Assembly (NCBI RefSeq): GCF_003048255.1
Contig: NZ_CP028487.1
Location: 4,650,001-4,714,000, forward strand
From: Yersinia massiliensis
GTDB taxonomy: Bacteria > Pseudomonadota > Gammaproteobacteria > Enterobacterales > Enterobacteriaceae
Direction of reading: 5' to 3'
Length of the DNA: 64,000 nt
Shown: positions 38,391 to 46,890 of the stretch, piece by piece
How positions within the stretch are numbered: position 1 is the stretch's first letter
Layout: each line of letters opens with the position of its first letter
Translations under genes and position numbers: made by a program
Notes under the pieces: generated by a model
What the model was told of the DNA's origin: nothing
Database searches by the model: none
What the model saw: only the letters and a program-made list of their open reading frames with translations

Positions 38391-39284
38391 ATGGATAAAC
38401 AACGAACACGTCAGGGCATCTTTTTTGCTCTGGCTGCCTATTTTATTTGGGGTATTGCGCCCGCCTATTTCAAGTTCATCCAAGAGGTGCCAGCAGATGA
38501 AATTTTGACCCATCGAATCATTTGGTCATTTTTCTTTATGCTGATTCTGCTGACGGTCAGCCGGAATTGGCCGCAAGTCCGCAGTGCCTTTCGGCACGGT
38601 AAACGGGTGCTATTACTGGCGGTGACGGCGGTATTGATCGCCAGTAACTGGCTCATCTTTATCTGGGCGGTGAACAATAACCACATGCTGGAAGCCAGCT
38701 TGGGCTATTTCATCAACCCGCTGGTGAATGTGTTATTTGGCATGCTATTTTTGGGCGAGCGCTTTCGCCGCCTCCAGTGGGTTGCTGTGTCATTAGCGTT
38801 CGGTGGCGTGTTGATCCAGCTGTGGCAGTTTGGCTCACTGCCCGTGATTGGGCTAAGTTTGGCCATCACCTTCGCGTTATATGGTTTGATACGCAAAAAA
38901 CTGGGGGTTGATGCCCAAACAGGCATGTTGATTGAAACCATGTGGCTATTGCCAGTCGCGGCCATTTATCTGTTCTTTATTGCCGATAGCCCAACCAGTC
39001 ACATGGGGGCAAATGCGTGGTCGCTGAACGTGCTATTGGCCGCTGCTGGGGTGATTACCACGATCCCATTACTGTTCTTCACTGCCGCCGCCACGCGCTT
39101 AAAGCTGTCGACGCTGGGCTTCTTCCAGTATCTCGGGCCAACATTGATGTTTATTCTGGCCGTCACGTTTTACGGTGAGACGATTGGCAGTGACAAGATG
39201 GTAACGTTCGCCTGTATCTGGGCGGCTCTGCTGCTGTTCACGTTGGATGCACTCTACACCCAACGTAGAAGTCGCCGCTCATAA
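38391..39284 (+). CDS. rarD: EamA-family transporter RarD
   Basis: Inner-membrane protein of 297 residues with ten hydrophobic segments in two EamA repeats. The N-terminus GIFFALAAYFIWGIAPAYFK and SNWLIFIWAVNNNHMLEASL match RarD. In E. coli it is linked to chloramphenicol sensitivity; its substrate is unknown. The ATG follows a weak site. Confidence 0.93.
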   Translation: MDKQRTRQGIFFALAAYFIWGIAPAYFKFIQEVPADEILTHRIIWSFFFMLILLTVSRNWPQVRSAFRHGKRVLLLAVTAVLIASNWLIFIWAVNNNHMLEASLGYFINPLVNVLFGMLFLGERFRRLQWVAVSLAFGGVLIQLWQFGSLPVIGLSLAITFALYGLIRKKLGVDAQTGMLIETMWLLPVAAIYLFFIADSPTSHMGANAWSLNVLLAAAGVITTIPLLFFTAAATRLKLSTLGFFQYLGPTLMFILAVTFYGETIGSDKMVTFACIWAALLLFTLDALYTQRRSRRS

Positions 39285-39286
39285 AG

Positions 39287-39321
39287 CAAAACGCCCGTTG
39301 ACTGAATCAGCGGGCGTTTTG
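39287..39321. terminator. Terminator of rarD
   Basis: CAAAACGCCCGTTGA and CAGCGGGCGTTTTG form a long stem with U-runs on both strands. It starts just after the rarD stop. Confidence 0.85.
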
Positions 39322-39339
39322 TATTGGGGCCATCGTGGG

Positions 39340-39426
39340 GATGGTTTATCGCCAATGGCAAGTTTATAGCCGATGGAAAGCTTTTAGCCAATGGGGAGCT
39401 TTTAGCTAATGGAAAGCTTATAGCCA
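39340..39426 (-). repeat. 18-bp tandem repeat grown from the corA stop codon
   Basis: Read on the minus strand, units of 18 bases follow each other from 39426 down: TGGCTATAAGCTTTCCAT, TAGCTAAAAGCTCCCCAT, TGGCTAAAAGCTTTCCAT, CGGCTATAAACTTGCCAT, then a partial TGGCGATAAACCATC. The first unit contains the last two codons and stop of corA (TGG CTA TAA). The period is a multiple of three, so reading frame is kept through all units. Confidence 0.85.
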
Positions 39427-40368
39427 GTTTTTGCGTTTGAAATAGAGGTACGGCGCTAGGCCAGCAATAATCATCAAACTGATCGCCCCAGGGTAACCAA
39501 ATGACCAACGCAATTCCGGCATAAACTCAAAGTTCATCCCATAGCTAGAAGCCACCAGCGTCGGCGGCAGAAAGACCACCGATACTACCGAGAAGATCTT
39601 GATGATGCGGTTCTGCTCGATATTGATAAAGCCCATTGCGGCCTGCATCAAGAAGTTAACTTTCTGGAACAAGGATTCATTGTGGGGCAGCAAGGATTCG
39701 ATATCGCGCAACACTTCACGCGCTTGCTCCAACTGCCCACTCGGTAAGCGGGCTTTACGCACCAAGAAATTCAGCGCTCGCTGGGTATCCATCAGACACA
39801 ATCGTACTTTCCAGCCGATATCTTCCTGTTCTGCCAACGTAGACAGCGCGGCATCATATTCATCGCCCTGCTGTCCTTCCATAATGACGCGGCTTAACGC
39901 TTCCAAATCACTGTAAATATTCTCGATTTCGTCGGCTAGCTGTTCAATTTTGGTTTCGAACAAATCCAGCAGTAACTCGTAGGCATTGCCATCCACCAGA
40001 GTCTGGTTACGGGCGCGCATGCGATACAAACGAAAAGCCGGTAATTCACGTTCACGCAGGGTATAGAGGCGACCATCACGAATAGTAAAAGCCACAGTTG
40101 AGTTGCCAGCATGGTCTTCCGCATCTTCGTAATAGAAGAAGGAGTGAATATGCAAGCCATCCTCATCTTCAAAGAACCGCGCAGAGGCTTCGATATCATC
40201 CAGCTCGGGGCGGGTCGCCAAGCTCTGCCCTAACTCACACTGGACACGCTCACGCTCTCCCTCTTCTGGCTCGACTAAATCGACCCAAAGTGAGGTGGTC
40301 AGATCATCTGATTCATCCAGCTCCAAACGGGATAAGCGATTGTTACTTAATTTAAATGCGCTCAGCAT
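39418..40368 (-). CDS. corA: Magnesium/cobalt/nickel transporter CorA
   Basis: Homopentameric channel for magnesium, 316 residues, the same length as E. coli CorA. A large cytoplasmic N-terminal domain is followed by two C-terminal membrane segments. The signature GMN is at 277-279 ([13 protein letters not shown]). The basic end is YFKRKNWL. It is transcribed leftward from a leader region with hairpins and a short open frame. The last codons lie in the first unit of a tandem repeat. Confidence 0.96.
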   Translation of the reverse strand: MLSAFKLSNNRLSRLELDESDDLTTSLWVDLVEPEEGERERVQCELGQSLATRPELDDIEASARFFEDEDGLHIHSFFYYEDAEDHAGNSTVAFTIRDGRLYTLRERELPAFRLYRMRARNQTLVDGNAYELLLDLFETKIEQLADEIENIYSDLEALSRVIMEGQQGDEYDAALSTLAEQEDIGWKVRLCLMDTQRALNFLVRKARLPSGQLEQAREVLRDIESLLPHNESLFQKVNFLMQAAMGFINIEQNRIIKIFSVVSVVFLPPTLVASSYGMNFEFMPELRWSFGYPGAISLMIIAGLAPYLYFKRKNWL

Positions 40369-40478
40369 GTGCCAAAACTCCCTTAGGGTGATGGATAGGG
40401 ATAACGCATTGAAGCACAGAAACCAGTCAGTATTGAGAGAAATACTCTATGTTTCAGACCATAAGGAGATCTGACTCA

Positions 40479-40541
40479 CAGCGACAGCTTAGCGGGGTCG
40501 CTGACAACCACGAAGGCTATCAGCAGAAGGAGGATAGCCTT
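40479..40541 (-). promoter_or_regulatory. Two hairpins in the corA leader
   Basis: The first, proximal to the promoter, pairs AAGGCTATC (minus strand, 40541-40533) with GATAGCCTT (40521-40513), a perfect 9-bp stem. The second pairs CAGCGAC (40503-40497) with GTCGCTG (40485-40479). Both lie in the roughly 250-base leader. The stop codon of the candidate leader peptide sits at the foot of the first hairpin. Salmonella corA is controlled by a leader with the short frame corL and Rho; position supports the same kind of control. Confidence 0.55.
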
Positions 40542-40611
40542 AGAAGTTGCACCTGATGCACAGATTATTGAGCCAGTATCTACTGGGTGTGTCCAAGGCG
40601 AATGTCCTCAT
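40540..40611 (-). CDS. Candidate corA leader peptide
   Basis: A 23-codon open frame starts with ATG at 40611 and ends with TAA at 40542-40540. The peptide begins MRTFALDTPSRYW and ends IRCNF. It starts about ten bases after the predicted transcription start, and no good Shine-Dalgarno site is visible. Its stop overlaps the foot of a perfect hairpin. This is the position of corL, the leader frame known in Salmonella corA. Whether it is translated is not shown. Confidence 0.4.
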   Translation of the reverse strand: MRTFALDTPSRYWLNNLCIRCNF

Positions 40612-40627
40612 CTAGAATAGTGCGCGC

Positions 40628-40657
40628 ATGTTACGCCGAGAAGAAAAAGACTGTCAA
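40628..40657 (-). promoter_or_regulatory. Promoter of corA
   Basis: On the minus strand TTGACA (40657-40652), an 18-base spacer and TAACAT (40633-40628) make a strong sigma-70 promoter. Transcription would start near 40621, giving a leader of about 250 bases before corA. The stretch 40658-40825 behind it shows nothing clear. Confidence 0.7.
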
Positions 40658-40825
40658 CAGAGTGTTAGGAATTCTGCCCCGTTCATGCTGATATTGCTGA
40701 ATATCACAACCGCATGATGCCAACAGGCGTCTAGGATAAGCACCCTCCATATAGAAAAACTTGGTATGGCAGTCACAAAAATTTAATGGGAAATGAGGGA
40801 CAGAAAGTCGTCAGCAAAACCGGTG

Positions 40826-41077
40826 TTAAGACTTCACTCCAGTAATAACGCTGAAATCGCTAAAGGTGGGTAATATCTCGATATCGCAAAAACCCGGAAT
40901 CTGAAGCATTTGCTTCATTTCTGAATGAGCGTATTTTTTCCCTTGGCTCCAACTCAACAGTGCAGCATTAAATCCAGCGACCGTCAGTGGTCCGGGCTCA
41001 CTATCATTAAATAACATTTCATGAACAATGATTCGGCCCCCACGCGGTAGAGCTTTACAATAATAATAGTTAGTGAA
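40826..41077 (-). pseudogene. C-terminal remnant of an O-methyltransferase
   Basis: An open frame of 83 codons has no credible start: it begins after a TAA at 41078-41080. The reading includes YYYCKALPRGGRIIVHEMLF, then LTVAGFNAALLSWSQGKKYAHSEM and ends FSVITGVKS. This pattern (KALP-GG-IIVHEMLFN, then a GK-Y--E---ML--AGF region) is the last third of acetylserotonin/hydroxyindole-type O-methyltransferases. The SAM-binding part and dimerisation domain are missing. The sequence upstream (41081-41240) shows no coding pattern in any frame. It is best read as a decayed gene. Confidence 0.65.
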
Positions 41078-41246
41078 TTAATTCCCGTGGAAATAGGGTG
41101 AATTAATGTTCAAGAGACAGGCCTCATGTTCGATTGATTTGTCACTAGCACATGATGTTTAAGCTAACTTATCAATGACAGCTAAAACTATACTCACATC
41201 GTTGCTATCTGCGCTTTGTTGTTTTTTATTAGCATGATGATCAAAA

Positions 41247-41276
41247 AAAACCGAAGCCATGACTGACTTCGGTTTT
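41247..41276 (-). terminator. Terminator of the Tm-1-like operon
   Basis: AAAACCGAAG and CTTCGGTTTT pair around a 10-base loop. On the minus strand the stem runs into eight T's. It lies 80 bases after the stop of the TIM-barrel gene. Confidence 0.85.
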
Positions 41277-41354
41277 GCGTATCCTGTATGACTATTTAGT
41301 CGATTATTACGCCAAATTCCTATACAGGCTTTCCCATTGGTGTTGGTAAGAATA

Positions 41355-42185
41355 TTAGCGTTTTATTTTTTTAAACTGCCTGGTCGTGTCCGTCAGTGCA
41401 ATTTCTGTCGGTAAACGTTCCATCGAACTGGCACCGTAGAAACCATCACATTGCGGGCAGTTATCCATAATATATTGTGCGTCTTCCGGTGTAGAGATTG
41501 GCCCGCCGTGGCACAACACAATCACATCGTCACGTACCGCTTTGGCCGCTGCGGCCCATTCGTTAATTAAAGGTACGCAATCCGCGAGTTTGAGCGCAGT
41601 ATCTGCACCAATATTGCCGCCGGTGGTCAAGCCCATATGAGGAACAATAATATCGGCACCTACTTGCGTCATGGCAATAGCATCTGCGGCGCTAAAAACA
41701 TAGGGTGTCGTCAGCAGATCTTTTTCATGGGCTAGACGGATCATGTCCACTTCCAAGCCGTAACCCATGCCGGTTTCTTCCAGATTGGCGCGGAAGTTAC
41801 CGTCGATTAAACCGACAGTTGGGAAGTTCTGTACGCCAGAAAAACCCAAGTCTTTCAGTTGGTCGAGGAAGTGGTCAAATTGGCAGAATGGATCCGTACC
41901 ATTCACCCCAGCCAGTACTGGCGTGTTTTTCGCCACTGGTAGCACTTCTTTGGCCATATCGACCACAATGTCATTGGCGTTGCCGTAGGCCAACAATCCG
42001 GCTAGCGAACCACGGCCCGCCATACGATAGCGGCCTGAGTTATAAATAACGATGAGATCAATCCCACCAGCCTCTTCACATTTGGCCGATAGCCCTGTTC
42101 CCGCACCGCCACCAATGATAGGTTCACGGCGAGCGATCATTTCCCGAAATTTGGCCAAGATGGCCTGGCGTTGAAATTTTGGCAT
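41355..42185 (-). CDS. TIM-barrel (phosphoenolpyruvate hydrolase-like) protein, Tm-1 C-terminal type
   Basis: Predicted soluble TIM-barrel protein of 276 residues. I start at the ATG at 42185 ([13 protein letters not shown]), with GGAG 6 bases upstream; a GTG at 42197 is less likely. Recognisable family blocks are [39 protein letters not shown], and [35 protein letters not shown] and [14 protein letters not shown] follow near the end. In tomato the Tm-1 resistance protein carries this domain at its C-terminus, fused to a UPF0261 domain. Here the two are separate neighbouring genes. The bacterial substrate is not established. Confidence 0.8.
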   Translation of the reverse strand: MPKFQRQAILAKFREMIARREPIIGGGAGTGLSAKCEEAGGIDLIVIYNSGRYRMAGRGSLAGLLAYGNANDIVVDMAKEVLPVAKNTPVLAGVNGTDPFCQFDHFLDQLKDLGFSGVQNFPTVGLIDGNFRANLEETGMGYGLEVDMIRLAHEKDLLTTPYVFSAADAIAMTQVGADIIVPHMGLTTGGNIGADTALKLADCVPLINEWAAAAKAVRDDVIVLCHGGPISTPEDAQYIMDNCPQCDGFYGASSMERLPTEIALTDTTRQFKKIKR

Positions 42186-42209
42186 TTGCTTCTCCACATT
42201 AAACTGGCC

Positions 42210-43426
42210 CTATAAGGATGGGCTCTTTGCAATTTCTTTAAAGTTCTCGACCGCAGCTTGTGCGAACTGAGGGTCATTAATATTGTATGGATAACGGACC
42301 AAGCGGCGTTTATCGGTCTGAACGACTGTTGTTTCCAGCGTATGGATAAAGGCATTCAGCGCCTTTTCATCCCAGAAAATTTGGCCAGGTGCATCCAGTG
42401 CAGAGAACCCCCTTCGGGGATTAAGAAGCGTACCTCTCCTTGGCAACGATTTAGCTTCTCGCCAATCCAGCGTGCCATTTGAATATTTTCTTGCTCGGTG
42501 GTGCGCATCAACGTCACCTGCGCATTGTGCTTATAGAACAAGCGGTCGGCATATTTAGCCGGAATGGTGGTTGGGCTACCGAAGTTAACCATATCCAACG
42601 CGCCGCATGACCCGACGTAAGGAATTTCACTATAGGCAATGGCATCGAAGCGATCTGGGCCGCACGCCAATACGCCATCAAATAACAGATCGCAGACTTC
42701 TGTCGTCGTGAGATCAAGGGCACCCGCTAGCAAGCCACTTTCAGCCAGTTTTTCCATGGCTTTACCGCCGCTACCCGTCGCGTGGAACACAAGACAGTCA
42801 TACTCTGTTGATAATGCGGCACTGACCGCCTGAATACACGGAGTGGTCACGCCGAACATGGTCAAGCCCAGTGCGGGTTTGTCCTCGACTGGCGATTCTT
42901 CTTTGGCGAAATAAACCGCACCCGCAATTTGGTGAGCGGCATTGCTCAATACCCGCCGAGAGATACGATTTAGGCCGGCGATGTCAGTTACGGAATACAT
43001 CATGGCAATATCGCTGGCACCGATGTAGCCAGAAACATCACCGGACGCCATGGTTGAAACCATCAGCTTAGGAATACCAATAGGTAAGCTTTGCATTGCC
43101 GGTGTGACGAGCGCCGTCCCGCCGGAGCCGCCCAATCCTAAGAGAGCGGCGACATCATCACGGCTAGCAATGAACCGTTCGAAAGCGGTCGCCATGGCAC
43201 TGATCGCCCGACCTCTATCACCACAAAATACCGCCTGACGCCCCTCTGGGTGATGGCTTGCCACCGTCTCAGCCGTGATATCCGCGCCACCGTCACGTAT
43301 GCCTTCTTTCGTCGATAAATCAACCGTAACGGTTGTTAGCCCGGTGGCTTTAATCAATGCGCTGACATAGGCCAGCTCTTCGCCTTTGGTATCTGTGGTA
43401 GTCGCAATAAAAATATGACGAGGCAT
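42210..43426 (-). pseudogene. UPF0261 (Tm-1 N-terminal type) protein, frameshifted
   Basis: Two overlapping frames together make one UPF0261 protein of about 406 residues. The first, from the ATG at 43426 ([17 protein letters not shown]), runs to [10 protein letters not shown] and then goes out of frame, stopping at 42356. The family sequence resumes in the next frame as [17 protein letters not shown] and ends at 42210 with [18 protein letters not shown]. The break is at a run of five G's (42408-42412 on the minus strand). Six G's would restore the frame. Other features are intact: [15 protein letters not shown] and [18 protein letters not shown]. It could be a real mutation, a sequencing error in a homopolymer, or ribosomal slippage. 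The next gene starts 24 bases after the frame ends. Confidence 0.8.
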
Positions 43427-43508
43427 CTAAACATCCTTCTATGAATGCGGAATGTCGCAAGAATTGTCAGCAGCTCACTTTATTTGGACGCTTATTCTTT
43501 TACTTACC

Positions 43509-43551
43509 GACGAACGACTATTTAGTGACGAACCATTATTTAGTGACGAAC
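43509..43551. repeat. 18-bp direct repeat upstream of the tetR-family gene
   Basis: GACGAACGACTATTTAGT (43509-43526) and GACGAACCATTATTTAGT (43527-43544) are adjacent copies with two mismatches, followed by GACGAAC of a third. It lies in the divergent regulatory gap, before the palindromic operators. Confidence 0.65.
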
Positions 43552-43583
43552 AAAGCAGCGAACTGGTTAAGATGGAATCATAT

Positions 43584-43599
43584 TGAGACTAGAGTATCA
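43584..43599. promoter_or_regulatory. Palindromic operator, left copy
   Basis: TGAGACTAGAGTATCA matches the right copy in 14 of 16 bases and is itself an imperfect palindrome. It lies between the divergent UPF0261 operon and the TetR-family gene. Confidence 0.6.
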
Positions 43600-43625
43600 T
43601 TTCCGCAAAGTCTAATGACCGAATA

Positions 43626-43641
43626 TGAGACTACAGTCTCA
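43626..43641. promoter_or_regulatory. Palindromic operator, right copy
   Basis: TGAGACTACAGTCTCA is a 16-base palindrome with a perfect 7-base half-site on each side. It stands 42 bases (four helical turns) from the left copy, centre to centre. Sites of this shape and size are typical for TetR-family repressors, so autoregulation and control of the divergent operon are likely. Confidence 0.7.
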
Positions 43642-43734
43642 AAATTAATTTTTACGTGAAAGGCTTTCATAGAGATTTGTGCAGACGGTTTGTTATAGTG
43701 GGCCCAAAGACGATCTGTAGATTCTGGAGTGACC

Positions 43735-44400
43735 GTGAAACATCAGGATAAGCAAGACAACGCCTCTCCACCTTTAACTGGCACCAAGGCCAGAACCCAG
43801 CGGTTACTGATCGATACTGCAATGGCGATGTATGAACAAGGCGCATTTCCGTCGATCACCGAAGTCGCCATTGCTGCCCAACTTTCCCGAGCGACGGCTT
43901 ATCGCTATTTTCCGACGCAAAGTGCACTGGTTTCGGCCATGGTCGATGAAAGTCTCGGCCCTATATTGGCATGGCAACCGACACAACCGGATGCGAGGCA
44001 ACGCATTGCTGAATTACTCTCTTTTGCTTATCCGCGCATGTTGCAACATGAGGGTGTGTTACGTGCCGCACTGCATTTGTCGTTGCAGCAATGGGCTGAT
44101 AACAGAAGCAATCCGAACAATGAAGAGAAGTTGGTCCGTGGTAATCGTAAGCGGTTGTTAAAAATGGCGGTCGAGCCATTGGAAGGGAAATTGTCGCCGG
44201 AAGCTTTGCAACGGGTGGTTTATGCTTTTTCGTTAATTTACGGTTCAGAAGTGTTTATGGTGCTGAAAGATATTTGGCATTTGGATGACGCGGGTATTCA
44301 GGATGTGACCCAGTGGATGGGGAAAGCTATTTTGTTGCAAGCTGAAACCGATGCCAAACAAGCGGCTCAAGGCGAATCAGAACCGCTAACACCGCGATGA
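43735..44400 (+). CDS. TetR-family transcriptional regulator
   Basis: DNA-binding regulator of about 221 residues. A GTG start at 43735 is best placed after CTGGAG (43723-43728); a GTG at 43729 would have no spacing. The N-terminal HTH is visible around FPSITEVAIAAQLSRATAYRYF followed by PTQSALVSAMVDE, matching the TetR signature when read in two parts. The C-terminal ligand domain is not specific. It is divergent from the UPF0261/TIM-barrel operon and shares its operators, so the ligand may relate to that pathway. No specific name can be given. Confidence 0.85.
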   Translation: MKHQDKQDNASPPLTGTKARTQRLLIDTAMAMYEQGAFPSITEVAIAAQLSRATAYRYFPTQSALVSAMVDESLGPILAWQPTQPDARQRIAELLSFAYPRMLQHEGVLRAALHLSLQQWADNRSNPNNEEKLVRGNRKRLLKMAVEPLEGKLSPEALQRVVYAFSLIYGSEVFMVLKDIWHLDDAGIQDVTQWMGKAILLQAETDAKQAAQGESEPLTPR

Positions 44401-44405
44401 GTTCA

Positions 44406-44628
44406 AGGCAGCAAACGAACAAGTCCCGATGAACTGACACTAGTCAGTGATTCGGGCGCGTGAGTGCCGCTAACAACGCTGCGGCGTCAAGACCGAAGGG
44501 TTTACCCAAAATCATTGCCGTTGCAGCTAGGCAGCAAACGAACAAGTCCCGATGAGCTGACACTAGTCAGTGATTCGGGCGCGTGAGTGCCGCTAACAAC
44601 GCTGCGGCGTCAAGGATGAAGGGTAAAC
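44406..44628. repeat. Two tandem ERIC elements between tetR-family gene and uvrD
   Basis: Two copies of GGCAGCAAACGAACAAGTCC lead into ERIC cores at 44407 and 44530, a spacing of 123 bases. Each contains CTGACACTAGTCAGTGATTC and the right end GCTGCGGCGTCAAG. The junction is GGGTTTACCC (44498-44507), with a TA in the centre, and the right border has GGGTAAAC. The first copy lacks its left end. The array reaches the uvrD stop codon. Confidence 0.8.
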
Positions 44629-46797
44629 TTAGACAGCTTCAAGCCTTGCATACGCCGCCACCAACCACTTAATCCCCTCACCTGGGAACGCCACTTGCAA
44701 CCGACTATGTTCACCGCTACCTTCCAAATTAACGATGGTGCCTTCACCAAATTTAGGATGGCGCACACGCTGGCCCAATGAAAAGCCGCTGTCGTTCTCA
44801 TTCATTGGCGTGCCCATACTACGGTGGTTCACAGGGCGTGAGACTGTCGCACGCAACCGGACTTCTTCAACGCACTCTTGCGGCAATTCGCCGATAAAAC
44901 GAGAAGGACGATGATTAACTTCTTTGCCGTACAGCCGGCGGCTTTCGGCATAACACAGTGTCAGTTTTTGCATCGCACGCGTCACACCAACGTAAGCCAG
45001 CCGACGCTCTTCTTCCAGCCGCCCGCCTTCATCCAACGACATCTGGCTCGGGAACATCCCTTCTTCCATGCCCACGATAAAGACTTGCGGGAACTCCAAC
45101 CCTTTCGCTGAGTGGAGAGTCATTAATTGCACCGCATCCTGATAAGCGTCTGCTTGCCCCTCGCCTGCTTCTAAGGCCGCATGAGAGAGGAACGCTTGCA
45201 GTGGCATCAGATCCTGATCTTCATCCTGATAACTGTATTGGCGAGTCGCATTGACCAGCTCTTCAAGGTTTTCAACGCGCGCTTGGCCTTTCTCGCCTTT
45301 TTCCTGCTCGTACATCGACCATAAACCAGAGTCACGGATAACGCGGTCTGTTTGGACATGTAAAGGCATATCGGCGGTTTCATGCGCCAGTGAGTCGACC
45401 AACTCGACAAAACGTTGTAGTGCAGAAGCTGCGCGGCCTGCCAGTACCTTTTCCTGCAACAAGGCACGAGTGGACTGCCATAAAGTCAACTGACGGTCAC
45501 GGGCCGTTTGGCGCACCACATCGAGTGTGCGATCACCGATACCACGAGTTGGCGTGTTGACCACGCGTTCAAAGGCGGCATCATCATTGCGATTAGACAC
45601 TAAGCGCAGGTAAGCCAGCGCATCTTTGATTTCCTGACGTTCGAAGAAGCGCTGGCCACCATAGATGCGGTACGGCATGGCAGTTTGCAGTAAGGCTTCT
45701 TCCAATACGCGCGATTGGGCGTTGCTGCGGTATAAGATGGCGCAGTCATTGAGCGCGCCACCATTGTCCTGCCAAGCGCGAATGCGGTTAACCACAAAGC
45801 GGGCTTCATCCAGCTCGTTAAACGCGCAATAGATTGAGATGGGCTCGCCTTCGCCCCCTTCGGTCCACAGGTTTTTCCCCATGCGACCTTCATTATGGGC
45901 AATCAGGGCGTTCGCTGCGGTCAGAATATTACTGGTTGAACGGTAATTTTGCTCCAAACGAATGGTCTCTGCGCCGGGGAAATCGTTCAGGAAACGTTGG
46001 ATATTCTCGACCTGCGCCCCGCGCCAGCCATAAATTGACTGGTCGTCATCGCCGACGATCATCACATTCGCGCGATCCCCGGCCAGCAGACGAATCCATG
46101 CGTACTGGATGTTGTTGGTATCTTGGAACTCATCCACCAGAATGTTGGTAAAACGTTCGCGGTAGTGGTTCAGAATATGGGGTTTGTTGAGCCAGAGTTC
46201 ATGGGCGCGTAGCAACAGTTCGGCAAAATCCACCAACCCTGCACGGTCACAGGCTTCCTGATAGGCCTGATAAATGCGCAGCCAAGTGGCTTCAACTGGA
46301 TTACCATAACTTTCAATGTGCTGGGGGCGTAGCCCTTCGTCTTTTTTGCCGTTGATGTACCACATGGCCTGACGCGGCGGCCACTGTTTCTCATCTAAAT
46401 TCAACGCTTTAATCAAGCGCTTTAATAAGCGCAACTGATCATCGCTGTCCAGAATTTGGAAATCTTGCGGTAGATTGGCGTCCAGATGGTGAGCACGCAG
46501 TAAACGGTGTGCCAGCCCATGGAAAGTGCCGATCCACATCCCGCCCTGACTGGTGCCTATCAGATGTTCGATACGGTGGCGCATTTCTGCCGCCGCTTTA
46601 TTGGTGAAGGTGACCGAGATAATGGAATACGGTGAGGCGTTTTCTACCGACAGTAACCAAGCGATACGATGCACCAGCACACGGGTTTTTCCGCTGCCCG
46701 CACCGGCCAATACCAACAGGTTGCAGCGTGGCGCAGCCACGGCTTCGCGTTGTTTTTCATTCAGGCTGTCGAGCAGATCAGAAACGTCCATAGGCAC
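44629..46797 (-). CDS. uvrD: DNA helicase II UvrD
   Basis: 3'-5' helicase of 722 residues for nucleotide-excision and mismatch repair. Walker A is LAGAGSGKTRVLVHRI, motif II is ILVDEFQDTNNIQYAW, QRFFERQEIKDALAYLR and VGVTRAMQKLTLCYAESR are motifs IV and VI. The C-terminal GQRVRHPKFGEGTIV is a UvrD tail that binds partners. A LexA box precedes it, so it is SOS-inducible. The stop codon lies at the edge of the ERIC array. Confidence 0.97.
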   Translation of the reverse strand: MPMDVSDLLDSLNEKQREAVAAPRCNLLVLAGAGSGKTRVLVHRIAWLLSVENASPYSIISVTFTNKAAAEMRHRIEHLIGTSQGGMWIGTFHGLAHRLLRAHHLDANLPQDFQILDSDDQLRLLKRLIKALNLDEKQWPPRQAMWYINGKKDEGLRPQHIESYGNPVEATWLRIYQAYQEACDRAGLVDFAELLLRAHELWLNKPHILNHYRERFTNILVDEFQDTNNIQYAWIRLLAGDRANVMIVGDDDQSIYGWRGAQVENIQRFLNDFPGAETIRLEQNYRSTSNILTAANALIAHNEGRMGKNLWTEGGEGEPISIYCAFNELDEARFVVNRIRAWQDNGGALNDCAILYRSNAQSRVLEEALLQTAMPYRIYGGQRFFERQEIKDALAYLRLVSNRNDDAAFERVVNTPTRGIGDRTLDVVRQTARDRQLTLWQSTRALLQEKVLAGRAASALQRFVELVDSLAHETADMPLHVQTDRVIRDSGLWSMYEQEKGEKGQARVENLEELVNATRQYSYQDEDQDLMPLQAFLSHAALEAGEGQADAYQDAVQLMTLHSAKGLEFPQVFIVGMEEGMFPSQMSLDEGGRLEEERRLAYVGVTRAMQKLTLCYAESRRLYGKEVNHRPSRFIGELPQECVEEVRLRATVSRPVNHRSMGTPMNENDSGFSLGQRVRHPKFGEGTIVNLEGSGEHSRLQVAFPGEGIKWLVAAYARLEAV

Positions 46798-46859
46798 CGT
46801 TTATCGGGTAAGGGAAGCGGGCAAAATCACCGTTTTCGGGATGTTTTGCCACCATTCCA

Positions 46860-46875
46860 CTGTGAATTTATACAG
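46860..46875. promoter_or_regulatory. LexA box upstream of uvrD
   Basis: CTGTGAATTTATACAG fits the SOS consensus CTGT, eight bases, ACAG exactly. It lies 63 bases upstream of the uvrD start, as in E. coli. Confidence 0.85.
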
Positions 46876-46890
46876 AGTTATTGCAGGGGA

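Noticed and set aside
39254..39508. An 84-codon frame with a repeated Leu-Ala-Lys-Ser pattern on the minus strand
   Set aside because: It is the translation of the 18-bp repeat in another frame and crosses the corA end and the rarD terminator.
44401..44628. A small RNA gene between the tetR-family gene and uvrD
   Set aside because: The structure is fully explained by two ERIC elements; no separate promoter was seen.
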